Translations under genes and position numbers: made by a program
Shown: positions 27,906-41,275 of the stretch, piece by piece
Layout: each line of letters begins with the position of its first letter
Numbering within the stretch: position 1 is the first letter of the stretch
DNA from: Megalopta genalis
Taxonomy: Eukaryota; Arthropoda; Insecta; Hymenoptera; Halictidae
Assembly (NCBI RefSeq): GCF_051020955.1
Contig: NW_027476863.1
Location: 1 to 64,000 of the forward strand
DNA length: 64,000 nucleotides
Reading direction: 5' to 3'
The notes under the pieces: generated by a model
The model's input: only the letters and a program-made list of their open reading frames with translations
Told to the model about the DNA's origin: nothing
Databases searched by the model: none

Positions 27906-29300
27906 AGCTGCAAATCAATGCGATGTAGAAGGTTTAGCTTCAAATCCAAACGAAACACATGATTTAGCTTCAAATGAATGCGATGTAAAAGGTATAGATT
28001 CAAATCCAAGCGAAACAAATGATTTAGCATCAGATACTTGCGATATAACTGATATAGCTTCAAATGCAGGGGAAACAAACGAGTTAGCATAAAATCCATG
28101 CAAAACACATGATTTAGCTTGAAATCAATGCGATGTAGAAGGTTTAGCTTCAAATCCATGCAAAACAAATAATTTAGCTTCAAACGCTTGTGATGTAAGT
28201 GATATAGCTGCAAATGCAGGCGAAACGAACGAGTTAGCTTCTAATCCATGCGAAACACATGATTTAGATGCAAATCAATGCGATGTAGAAGGTTTAGCTT
28301 CAAATCCATGCGAAACAAATGATTTAGCATCAGATACTTACGATATAACTGATATAGCTTCAAATGCAGGGGAAACAAACGAGTTAGCTTCAAATCCATG
28401 CGACACACATGATTTAGCTGCAAATCAATGCGATGTAGAAGGTTTAGCTTCAAATCCATGCGAAACAAATGATTTAGCTTCAAACACTTACGATATAAGT
28501 GATATAGCATCAAATGCAGGCGAAACGAACGAGTTAGCTTCAAATCCATGCGAAACACATGATTTAGCTGTAAATCAATGCGATGTAGAAGGTTTAGCTT
28601 CAAATGCATGCGAAACAAATGATTTAGCATCAGATACTTGCGATATAACTGATATAGCTTCAAATGCAGGGCAAACAAACGAGTTAGCTTCAAATCCATG
28701 CGAAACACATGATTTAGATGCAAATCAATGCGATGTTGAAGGTTTAGCTTCAAATCCATGCGAAGCAAATGATTTAGCATCAGATACTTGCGATATAACT
28801 GATATAGCTTCAAATGCAGGGGAAACAATCTAGTTAGCTTCAAATCCATGCGAAACGCATCATTTAGCTGCAAATCAATGCGATGTATAAGGTTTAGCTT
28901 CAATCCATGCGAAACAAATGATTTAGCATCAGATACTTGCGACATAACTGAAATAGCTTCAAATGCAGGGGAAACAAACGAGTTAGCATCAATTCCATGC
29001 GAAACACATGATTTAGATGCAAATCAATGCGATGTAGAAGGTTTAGCTTCAAATCCATGCGAAGGAAATGATTTAGCATCAGATACTTGCGATATAACTG
29101 ATATAGCTTCAAATGCAGGGGAAACAAACGAGTTAGCTTCAAATCCATGCGAAACGCATGATTTAGCTGCAAATCAATGCGATGTAGAAGGTTTAGCTTC
29201 AAATCCATGCGAAACAAATGATTTAGTATAAGATACTTGCGACATAACTGAAATAGCTTCAAATGCAGGGGAAACAAACGAGTTAGCATCAATTCCATGC
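27893..29300. repeat. 4.50-kb spaced duplication, copy 2
   Basis: Counterpart of 23,391-24,800, lacking the extra 300-bp block. Tag GTATAAGG at 28,885. Before about 27,893 the sequence belongs to the 4.83-kb family instead. Confidence 0.8.
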
Positions 29301-31160
29301 AAAACACATGATTTAGCTTCAAATCAAAGCGATGTAGAAGGTATATCTTCAAATCCAAACGAAACACATGATATAGCTTCAAATCAATGCGATGTAGAAG
29401 GTATAGATTCAAATCCAAGCGCAACACATGATTTAGCTTCAAATCAATGCGATGTAGAAGGTTTATCTTCAAATCCATGCGAAACAAATGATTTAGCATC
29501 AGATACTTGCGATATAACTGAAATAGCTTCAAATGCAGGGGAAACAAACGAGTTAGCATCAATTCCATGCGAAACACATGATTTAGCTGCAAATCAATGC
29601 GATGTAGAAGGTTTAGCTTCAAATCCAAACGAAACACATGATTTAGCTTCAAATGAATGCGATGTAAAAGGTATAGATTCAAATCCAAGCGCAACACATG
29701 ATTTAGATTCAAATCAATGCGATGAAGAAGGTTTAGCTTCAAATCCATGCGAGACAAATGATTTAGCATCAGATATTTGCGATATAACCGAAATAGCTTC
29801 AAATGCAGGGGAAACAAACGAGTTAGCATCAATTCCATGCAAAACACATGACTTAGCTTCAAATCAAAGCGATGTAGAAGGTATATCTTCAAACCCAAAC
29901 GAAACACATGATTTAGGTTCAAATCAATGCGATGTAGAAGTTATAGATTCAAATCCAAGCGCAACACATGATTTAGCTTCAAATCAATGCGATGTAGAAG
30001 GTTTAGCTTCAAATCCATGCGAAACAAATGATTTACCTACAAACACTTGGGATATAAGTGATATAGCTGCAAATGCAGACGAATCAAACGGGATAGTTTC
30101 AAAATCCATGCGATACATATCATTTAGCTTCAAATCGACACCATGTAGAAGGTTTAGCTCCAAATCCATGCGAAACAAATGATTTAGCATCAGATACTTG
30201 CGATATAACTGAAATAGCTTCAAATGCAGGGTAAACAAACGAGTTAGCATAAAATCCATGCCAAACACATGATTTAGTTTCAAATCAATGCGATCTAGAA
30301 TGTTGAGCTTCATATCCATGCGAAAGAAATGATTTAGCTTCAGATACTTGCGATATAACTGATATAGCTTCAAATGCAGGGGAAACAAACGAGTTAGCAT
30401 CAAATCCATGCAAAACATGATATAGCTTCAAATCAATGCGATGTAGAAGGATTAGCTTCAAATCCATGCGAAACAAATGATTTATCATCAGATACTTGCG
30501 ATATAACTGACATAGCTTCAAATGCAGGGGAATCAAACGAGTTAGCATCAAATCCATGCAAAACACATGATTTAGCTGCAAATCAATGCGATGTAAAAGG
30601 TTTAGCTTCAAATCCAAGCGAAACACATGATTTAGCTTCAAATCAATGCGATGTGGAAGTTATAGATTCAAATTCAAGCGCAACACATGATTTAGCTTCA
30701 AATCAATGCGATGTAGAAGGTTTAGCTTCAAATCCATGCGAGACAAATGATTTAGCATCAGATACTTGCGATATAACCGAAATAGTTTCAAATGCAGGGG
30801 AAACAAACGAGTTAGCTTCAAATCCATGCGACACACATGATTTAGCTGCAAATCAATGCGATGTAGAAGGTTTATCATCAAATCCATTCGAAAAAAATGA
30901 TTTAGCATCAGATACTTGCGATATAACTGAAATAGCTTCAAATGCAGGGGAAACAAACGAGTTATCATCAATTCCATGCAAAACACATGATTTAGCTTCA
31001 AATCAAAGCGATGTACAAGGTATATCTTCAAATCCAAACGAAACACATCATTTAGCTTCAAATCAATGCGATGTAGAAGGTATAGATTCAAAACCAAGCG
31101 CAACACATGATTTAGCTTCAAATCAATGCGATGTAGAAGGTTTAGCTTCAAATCCATGCG

Positions 31161-32736
31161 AGACAAATGATTTAGCATCAGATACTTGCGATATAACTGA
31201 AATAGCTTCAAATGCAGGGGAAACGAACGAGTTAGCATCAATTCCATGCAAAACACATGATTTAGCTTCAAATCAAAGCGATGTAGAATGTATATCTTCA
31301 AATCCGAACGAAACACATGATTTAGCTTCAAATCAATGCGATGTAGAAGGTATAGATTCAAATCCAAGCGCAACACATGATTTAGCTTCAAATCAATGCG
31401 ATGTAGATGGTTTAACTTCAAATCCATGCGAAACAAATGATTTAGCTTCAAACACTTTTGATATAAGTGATATAGCTGCAAATGCAGACGAATCAAACGG
31501 GATAGCTTCAAAATCCATGCGATACATATCATTTAGCTTCAAATCGATACGATGTAGAAGGTTTAGCTTCAAATCCATGCGAAACAAATGATTTAGCTTC
31601 AAACACTTACGATATAAGTGATATAGCATCAAATGCAGGCGAAACGGACGAGTTAGCTTCAAATCCATGCGAAACACATGATTTAGCTGTAAATCAATCC
31701 GATGTAGAAGGTTTAGCTTCAAATCCATGCGAAACAAATGATTTGGCTTCAAACACTTTTGATATAAGTGATATAGCTGCAAATGCAGACGAATCAAACG
31801 GGATAGCTTCAAAATCCATGCAATACATATCATTTAGCTTCAAATCGATACGATGTAGAAGGTTTAGCTTCAAATCCATGCGAAACAAATGATTTAGCTT
31901 CAAACACTTACGATATAAGTGATATAGCATCAAATGCAGGCGAAACTAACGAGTTAGCTTCAAAGCCAAGCGAATCACATGATTTAGCTGTAAATCAATG
32001 CGATGTAGAAGGTTTAGCTTCAAATCCATGCGAGACAAATGATTTAGCATCAGATACTTGCGATATAACTGATATAGCTTCAAATGCAGGGGAAACAAAC
32101 GAGTTAGCATAAAATCCATGCAAAACACATGATTTAGCTTCAAATCAATGCGATGTAGAAGGTTTAGCTTCAAATCCATGCGAAACAAATGATTTAGCAT
32201 CTGATACTTGCGATATAACTGATATAGCTTCAAATGCAGCGGAAACAAACGAGTTAGCATCTAAACCATGCAAAACACATGATTTAGCTTCAAATCAAAG
32301 CGATGTAGAAGGTATAGCTTCAAATCCAAGCGGACCACATGATTTAGCTGCAAAGCAATGCGATGTATGAAGGTTTAGCTTCAAATAAAAACGAAAAACA
32401 TGATTTAGCTTCAAATCAATGCGATGTAGTAGGTATAGATTCAAATCCAAGCGCAACACATGATTTAGCTTCAAATCAATGCGACGTAGAAGGTTTAGCG
32501 TCAAATCCATGCGAAAAAAATGATTTAGCTTAAGATACTTGCGATATATGTGATACAGCTTCAAATGCAGGGGAAACAAACGAGTTAGCATCAACTCCAT
32601 GCAAAGCACATGATTTAGCTTCAAATCAAAGCGATGTAGAATGTATATCTTCAAATCCGAACGAAACACATGATTTAGCTTCAAATCAATGCGATGTAGA
32701 AGGTATAGATTCACATCCAAGCGCAACACATGATTT
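31161..32736. repeat. 4.83-kb spaced duplication, copy 2
   Basis: Counterpart of 26,330-27,905. After about 32,736 it runs into a TNTWDISD marker block rather than the sequence that follows copy 1. Confidence 0.85.
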
Positions 32737-35700
32737 AGCTTCAAATCAATGCGATGTAGATGGTTTAACTTCAAATCCATGCGAAACAAATGATTTACCT
32801 ACAAACACTTGGGATATAAGTGATATAGCAGGAAATGCAGACGGATCAAACGGGGAAGCTTCAAAATCCATGCGATACATATCATTTAACTTCAAATCCA
32901 TGCGAAGTAGAAGGTTTAGCTTCAAATCCATGCAAAACAAATGATTTAGCATCAGATACTTGCGATATAACTGAAATAGCTTCAAATGCAGGGGAAACAA
33001 ACGAGTTATCATCAATTCCATGCAAAACACATGATTTAGCTTCAAATCAAAGCGATGTACAAGGTATATCTTCAAATCCAAACTAAACACATGATTTAGC
33101 TTCAAATCAATGCGATGTAGAAGGTATAGATTCAAATCCAAGCGAGACAAATGATTTAGCATCAGATACTTGCGATATAACTGATATAGCTTCAAATGCA
33201 GGGGAAACAAACGAGTTAGCATAAAATCCATGCAAAACACATGATTTAGCTTCAAATCAATGCGATGTAGAAGGTTTAGCTTCAAATCCATGCGAAACAA
33301 ATGATTTAGCTTCAAACACTTGTGATATAAGTGATATAGCTGCAAATGCAGACGAATCAAACGGGATAGCTTCAAAATCCATGCGATACATTTCATTTAG
33401 TTTCAAATCGATACGATGTAGAAGGTTTAGCTTCAAATCCATGCGAAACAAATGATTTAGCTTCAAACACTTACGATATAAGTGATATACCATCAAATGC
33501 AGGCGAAACGAACGAGTTAGCTACAAATCCATGCGAAACACATGATTTAGGTGTAAATCAATGCGATGTAGAAGGTTTGGCTTCGAATCCATGCGAAACA
33601 AATGATTTAGCATCAGATACTTGCGATATAACTGATATAGCTTCAAATGCAGGGGAAACAAACGAGTTAGCATCAAATCCATGCAAAACCCATGATTTAG
33701 CTTCAAATCAATGCTATGTAGAAGGTTTAGCTGCATATCCATGCGAAACAAATGATATAGCTTCAGATACTTGCGATATGTCTGATATAGCTCCAAATGC
33801 AGGGAAACAAACGAGTTAGCTTCAAATCCATGCGAAACACATGATTTAGCTGCAAATCAATGCGATGTAAAAGGTTTAGCTTCAAATCCAAGCGAAACAC
33901 ATGATTTAGCATCAGATACTTGCGATATAACTAAAATAGCTTCAAATGCAGGGGAAACGAACGAGTTAGCATCAATTCCATGCAAAACACATGATTTAGC
34001 TTCAAATGAAAGCGATGTAGAATGTATATCTTCAAATCCGAACGAAACACATGATTTAGCTTCAAATCAATGCGATGTAGAAGGTATAGATTCAAATCCA
34101 AGCGCAACACATGATTTAGCTTCAAATCAATGCGATGTAGTAGGTTTAACTTCAAATCCATGCGAAACAAATGATTTACCTACAAACACTTGGGATATAA
34201 GTGATATAGCAGGAAATGCAGACGGATCAAACGGGGAAGCTTCAAAATCCATGCGATACATATCATTTAACTTCAAATCGATACGAAGTAGAAGGCTTAG
34301 CTTCAAATCTATACAAAACAAATGATTTAGCTTCAGATACTTGCGATATAAGTGATATAGCATCAAATGCAGGCGAAACGACCGAGTTAGCTTCAAATCC
34401 ATGCGAAACACATGATTTAGCTGCAAATCAATGTGATGTAGAAGGTTTAGCTTCAAATCCATGCGAAACAAATGATTTAGCATCAGCTACTTGCGATATA
34501 ACTGATATAGCTTCAAATGCAGACGAATCAAACGATTTAGCTTCAAAATCCATGCGATACACATCATTTAGCTTTAAATCCATGCGAAGTAGAAGGCTTA
34601 GCTTCAAATCCATGCGAAACAAATGATTTAGGTTCAGATACTTGCGATACATTGATATTGCTTCGAATGCAGGCGAAACTAACGAGTTAGCTTCAAAGCC
34701 AAGCGAATCACATGATTTAGCTGTAAATCAATGCGATGTAGAAGGTTTAGCTTCAAATCCATGCGAATCAAATGATTTAGCTTCAAACACTTACGATATA
34801 AGTGATATAGCATCAAATGCAGGGGAATCAAACGAGTTAGCATCAAATCCATGCAAAACACATGATTTAGATGCAAATCAATGCGATGTAAAAGGTTTAG
34901 CTTCAAATCCATGCAAAACAAATGATTTAGCATCAGATACTTGCGATATAACTGATATAGCTTCAAATTCAGCGGAAACAAACGAGTTAGCATCTAAACC
35001 ATGCAAAACACATGATTTAGCTTCAAATCAAAGCGATGTAGAAGGTATAGCTTCAAATCCAAGCGAAACACATGATTTAGCTTCAAATCAATGCGATGTA
35101 GAAGGTATAGATTCAAATCCAAGCGCAACACATGATTTAGCTTCAAATCAATGCGATGTAGAAGGTTTAGCTTCAAATCCATGCGAAACAAATGATTTAG
35201 TTACAAACACTTGGGATATAAGTGATATAGCAGGAAATGCAGACGAATCAAACGGTGAAACTCCAAAACCCATGCGATATATATCATTTAACTTCAAATC
35301 GTTACGAAGTAGAAGGCTCAGCTTCAAATCCATGCGAAACAAATGATTTAGGTTCAGATACTTGCGATACATTGATATTACTTCAAATGCAGGCGAAACT
35401 AACGAGTTAGCTTCAAAACCATGCGAAACACATGATTTAGCTTCAAACACTTGGGGTATAAGTGATATAGCTTCAAATGCAGAAGAAACGAACGAGTTAG
35501 CTTCAAAGCCAAGCGAATCACATGACTTAGCATCAAATCAATGCGATTTAGAAGTTTTAGCTTCAAATCCATGCGAAACACATGATTTAGCTGCAAATCA
35601 AAACGATGTAGAAGGTTTAGCTTCAAATCCATGCGAAACAAATGATTTAGCATCAGATACTTGCGATATAACTGATATAGCTTCAAATGCAGGGGAAACA

Positions 35701-36931
35701 AACGAGTTAGCATAAAATCCATGCAAAACACATGATTTAGCTTCAAATCAATGTGATATAGAAGGTTCAGCTTCAAATCCATGCGAAACAAATGTTTCAG
35801 CTCCAAACACTTTTGATATAAGTGATATAGCATCAAATGCAGGCGAAACGACCGAGTTAGCATCAATTAGATGCGATACACATGATTTAGCTGCAAATCA
35901 ATGCGATGTAGAAGGTTTAGCTTCAAATCCAAACGAAACACATGATTTAGCTTCAAATCAATGCGATGTAGAACGTATAGATTCAAATCCAAGCGCAACA
36001 CACGATTTAGCTTCAAATCAATGCGATGTAGAAGGTTTAGCTTCAAATCCATGCGAGACAAATGATTTAGCATCAGATACTTGCGATATAACCGAAATAG
36101 CTTCAAATGCAGGGGAAACAAACGAGTTAGCTTCAAATCCATGCGACACACATGATTTAGCTGCAAATCAATGCGATGTAGAAGGTTTAGCTTCAAATCC
36201 ATGCGAAACAAATGATTTAGCATCAGATACTTGCGATATAACTGAAATAGCTTCAAATGCAGGGGAAACAAACGAGTTATCATCAATTCCATGCAAAACA
36301 CATGATTTAGCTTCAAATCAAAGCGATGTAGAAGGTTTAGCTTCAAATCCATGCGGAACAAATGATTTAGCTTCAGATACTTGCGATATAACTGAAATAG
36401 CTTCAAATTCAGGCGAAACGACCGAGTTAGCTTCAAATCCATGCGAAACACATGATTTAGCTGCAAATCAATGCGATGTAGAAGGTATCGATTCAAAACC
36501 AAGCGCAACACATGATTTAGCTTCAAATCAATGCGATGTAGAAGGTTTAGCTTCAAATCCATTCGAGACAAATGATTTAGCATCAGATACTTGCGATATA
36601 ACCGAAATAGCTTCAAATGCAGGGGAAACAAACGAGTTAGCATCAATTCCATGCAAAACACATGATTAAGCTTCAAATCAAAGCGATGTAGAAGGTATAG
36701 CTTCAAATCCAAGCGACACACATGATTATCTTCAAATCAATGCGATGTAGAATGTTTAGATTCAAATCCATGCGAAACAAATGATTTAGCTTCAAACACT
36801 TGCGATAAAAGTGATATAGCATCAAATGCAGTGGAAACGAACGAGTTAGCTTCAAATCCATGCGAACCAAATGATTTTTCTCCAAATACTCGCGATACAA
36901 GTGATATAACTTCAAACACAGGCGAAACAAG

Positions 36932-39030
36932 TTAAATTCAATTCCATGCGATACACATGATTAGCTTCAATAATTGGGATATGAGTGATATGGCGTCAAA
37001 TGCAGACGAATAAAACGAGTTAGCTTCAAAATCCATGCGGTACACATGATTTAGCTTCAAATCAATGCGAGGTAGGAGGCTTAGCTTCAAATCCAACCGA
37101 AACAAATGATTTAGGTTTAGATACTTGCGATATAAGTGATATAGCATCAAATGCAGGCGAAACGAACGAGTTAGATTCAAATCCATGCGAAACAAATGAT
37201 TTAGCTTCAAACACTTGCGATAAAAGTGATATAGCATCAAATGCAGGCGAAACGAACGAGTTAGCTTCAAAATCCATGCGATACACATCATTTAGCTTTA
37301 AATCCATGCGAAATAGAAGGCTTAGCATCAAATCCATGCGAAACAAATGATGTAGGTACAGATATTTGCGATATAAGTGATATAGCTTCAAATGCAGGAG
37401 AAACAAACGAGTTAGCATCAAAGCCATACAATAAATATGATTTAGCTTCAAATCAATGCGATGTAGACGGTTTAGCTTCAAATCCAAGCGAAACACATGA
37501 TTTAGCTTCAAATCCAAGCGAAACACATGATTTAGCTTTAAATCCATGCGAAGTAGAAGGCTTAGCTTCAAATCCATGCGAAACAAATGATTTAGGTTCA
37601 GATGCTTGCGATATAAGTGATGTAGCATCAAATGCAGACGAATCAAACGAGTTAGCTTCAAAATCCATGCAGTACACATCATTTAGCTGTAAATTCATGT
37701 GAAGGAGAAGGCTTAGATTCAAATCAAAGCGAAACACATGATTTAGCATCAGATACTGGCGATATAACTGATATAGCTTCAGATGCAGGGGAAACAAACG
37801 AGTTAGCATCAAAACCATGCAAAACACATGATTTAGCTGCAAATCAATGCGAAGTAAAAGGTTTAGCTTCAAATCCAAGCGAAACACATGATTTGGCATC
37901 AGATACTTGCGATATAACTGAAATAGCTTCAAATGCAGGGGAAACAAACGAATGAGCATCAAATCCATGCGAAACACATGATTTAGTAGCAAATATATTG
38001 CGTTGCAGAAGGTTTAGCTTCAAATCCATGCAAAACCAATGATTTAGCTTTAGATACTTCCGATATAAGTGACATAGCTTCAAATGCGGACAAAACAAAC
38101 GAGTCAGCTTCAAATCCATGCGAAACTACTGGTTTAGCTACAAATAGACGTGATATATATTATTTAGCTACAACTGCATGCGATACAAACGATTTAGCTT
38201 CAAATCCAAGCAAAACACATGATTATGCTTCAAATCAAAGCTATGTAGAAGGTTTAGTTTCAAATCCATGCGAAACCAATGATTTAGCTTTAGATACTTC
38301 CGATATATGTGACATTGCTTCCAATGCGGACGAAACAAACGAGTCAGCTCCAAATCCATGCGAAACTACTGGTTTAGCTACAAATACACGTGATATATAT
38401 TATTTAGCTACATCTGCATGCGAAACAAACGATTTAGCTTCAAATCCAAGCAAAACACATGATTATGCTTCAAATCAAAGCTATGTATAAGGTTTGGTTT
38501 CAAATGCATGCGACACAAACGATTTATTTTCAGATACTTGCGATATAAGTGATATAGCTTCAAATGCAGGGCAAACAAACGAGTTAGCTTCAAATTCATG
38601 CTAAACACATGATTTAGCTTCAAATCAATGCGAAGTAGAAGGCTTAACTTCAAATCCATGCGAAACAAATGATTTAGGTTCAGATACTTGCGATATAAGC
38701 GATATAGTTTCAAATGCAGGAGAAACAAACGAGTTAGCTTCAAATCCATGCGAAAAAGATGATTTAGCTTCAAATCAATGCGATGTAGAAGGTTTAGCTT
38801 CAAATCCAAGCGAAACACATGATTTAGCTTCAAATCAATGCGATGTAGAAGGTTTAGCTTCAAATCCAAGCGGAACACATGATTTAGCTTCAAATCAATG
38901 CGATGTAGAAGGATTAGCTTCAAATCAATGCGATGTAGAAGTTTTAGCTTCAAATCAATGCGACACAAATGATTTTTCTCCAAATACTCGCGATACAAGT
39001 GATATAGCTTCAAACACAGGCAAAACAAGT
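36932..39030. repeat. 2.2-kb higher-order repeat, diverged copy 1
   Basis: Starts at the junction marker TAAATTCAATTCCATGCGAT, which recurs at 39,031, 41,276, 43,521 and 45,917. At 2,099 bp it is shorter and more divergent than the following copies (for example AATAATTGGGATATGAG where others have AAAAATTGGGATATAAG). It includes two 240-bp octamers. Confidence 0.75.
38009..38248. repeat. 240-bp octamer, first of a tandem pair
   Basis: Eight monomers repeated at 38,249-38,488, with the second copy diverging toward its end. Members are a distinct class: GATACTTCCGATATAAG, AATGCGGACG, GAAACTACTGG, ACACGTGATATATATTA or AGACGTGATATATATTA. The same tandem arrangement recurs at 47,201-47,440 and 47,441-47,680; the intervening 2,245-bp copies have one. 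Confidence 0.8.
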
Positions 39031-41275
39031 TAAATTCAATTCCATGCGATACACATGATTAGCTTCAAAAATTGGGATATAAGTGATATTGCGTCAAATG
39101 CAGACGAATCAAACGAGTTAGCTTCAAAATCCATGCGGTACACATGATTTAGCTTCAAATCAATGCGAAGTAGGAGGCTTAGCTTCAAATCCATGCGAAA
39201 CAAATGATTTAGGTTCAGATACTTGCAATATAAGTGATATAGCTTCAAATGCAGGTGAAACAAACGAGTTAGCTCCAAATGCATGCGAAACAAATGATTT
39301 AGCTTCAAATCAAAGCTATGTAGAAGGTTTAGTTTCAAATCCATGCGACACAAACGATTTATCTTCAGATACTTGCGATATAAGAGATATAGCTTCAAAT
39401 GCAGACGAATCACACGAGTTAGCTTCAAATTCATGCAAAAAACATGATTAAGCTCCGAATCAGTGCTATGTAGATGGTTTAGCTTTAAATCCATGAGACA
39501 CAAATGATTTATTTTCAGATAATTGCGATATAAGTGATATAGCTTCAAATGCAGGGCAAACAAACGAGTTAGCTTCAAATGGAAGCGAAACACATGATTT
39601 AGTTTCAAATCAATGCGAAGTAGTAGGCTTAGTTTCAAATCCAAGCGAAGCAAATGGTTTAGCTTCAAGTACTTATGATATACATGATTTAGCTACAACT
39701 GCATGCGAAATAAACGAGTTAGCTTCAAATCAATGCCAAGTAGACGGCTTAGCTACAAATCCATGCGAATCAAATGGTTTAACTTCGAATACTTGTGATA
39801 CACATCATTTAGATTCAACTGAATGCGAAACGAACGAGTTAGCTTCAAATCCTTTCGACATACATGATTTAGCTTCAAATCAATGCGAAGTAGAAGGCTG
39901 ATCTTCGAATCCATGCGAAACCAATAGTTTAGCTTCAAATTCATTCGAAACACATGGTTTGTCTTAATATTCATTAGAAACAAATGGTTCAGCTTCAAAT
40001 ATTAGTGATATACATTAGTTAGCATCAACTGCATGCGAAACAAACGAGTTAGCTTCAAATCCAAGCGAAACACTTGATTTAGCTTCAAATCAATGCGATG
40101 TAGAAGGTTTAGCTTCAAATCCATGCAAAACCAATGATTTAGCTTTAGATACTTCCGATATATGTGACATAGCTTCCAATGCGGACGAAACAAACGAGTC
40201 AGCTCCAAATCCATGCGAAACTACTGGTTTAGCTACAAATACACGTGATATATATTATTTAGCTACATCTGCATGCGAAACAAACGATTTAGCTTCAAAT
40301 CCAAGCAAAACACATGATTATGCTTCAAATCAAAGCTATGTAGAAGGTTTGGTTTCAAATGCATGCGACACAAACGATTTATTTTCAGATACTTGCGATA
40401 TAAGTGATATAGCTTCAAATGCAGGGCAAACAAACGAGTTAGCTTCAAATTCATGCTAAACACATGATTTAGATTCAAGTCAATGCGATGTAGAAGGTTT
40501 AGCTTCATATTCACGCGAAACCAATGATTTAGATTCAAATCAATTCGAAGTAGAAGGATTAGCTTCTAATCCATGCGAAACAAATGGTTTATGTTGAAAT
40601 ACTTGTGATATTCATGATTTTGCTTCAACTGCATGCGAAACAAACGAGTTAGCTTCAAATCCAAGCGAAACACATGATTTAGCTTCAAATCATTGCGTTG
40701 TAGAAGGTTTAGCTTCAAATCCAACCGAAACAAATGATTTAGGTTTAGATACTTACGATATAAGCGATATAACTTCAAATGCAGGAGAAACAAACGAGTC
40801 AGCTTCATATCCATGCGAAACACATGATTTAGCTTCAAATCAATGCGAAGTAGAAGGCTTAACTTCAAATCCATGCGAAACAAATGATTTAGGTTCAGAT
40901 ACTTGCGATATAAGCGATATAGTTTCAAATGTAGGAGAAACAAACGAGTTAGCTTCAAATCCATGCGAAAAAGATGATTTAGCTTCAAATCAATGCGATG
41001 TAGAAGGTTTAGCTTCAAATCCAAGCGAAACACATGATTTAGCTTCAAATCAATGCGATGTAGAAGGTTTAGCTTCAAATCCAAGCGGAACACATGATTT
41101 AACATCAAATCCAAGCGGAACACATGATTTAGCTTCAAATCAATGCGATGTAGAAGGATTAGCTTCAAATCAATGCGATGTAGAAGTTTTAGCTTCAAAT
41201 CAATGCGACACAAATGATTTTTCTCCAAATACTCGCGATACAAGTGATATAGCTTCAAACACAGGCAAAACAAGT
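39031..41275. repeat. 2,245-bp higher-order repeat, copy 2
   Basis: Exact tandem spacing to the next junction marker (2,245 bp, about 75 monomers with small indels). Differs from copy 3 at few positions that I noticed, for example GATATTGCG at 39,089 and GATATAACTTC near 40,769. Contains several stops in every frame, so no coding unit is proposed. Confidence 0.93.

Larger units (their letters stand above)
25181..36720. repeat. Mosaic satellite segment with variant monomers
   Basis: Same 30-bp monomers, mixed with variants absent from 1-25 kb: TNTWDISD, NTFDISD and NADESN types, 31-bp monomers (TTCAAAATCC) and CTTGCGATACATTGATATTGC (a D-type monomer missing bases). The 31-bp and shortened monomers shift reading frame, so open stretches here are shorter. 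Apart from the duplications listed separately I see no gene or non-repeat sequence. Confidence 0.9.
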
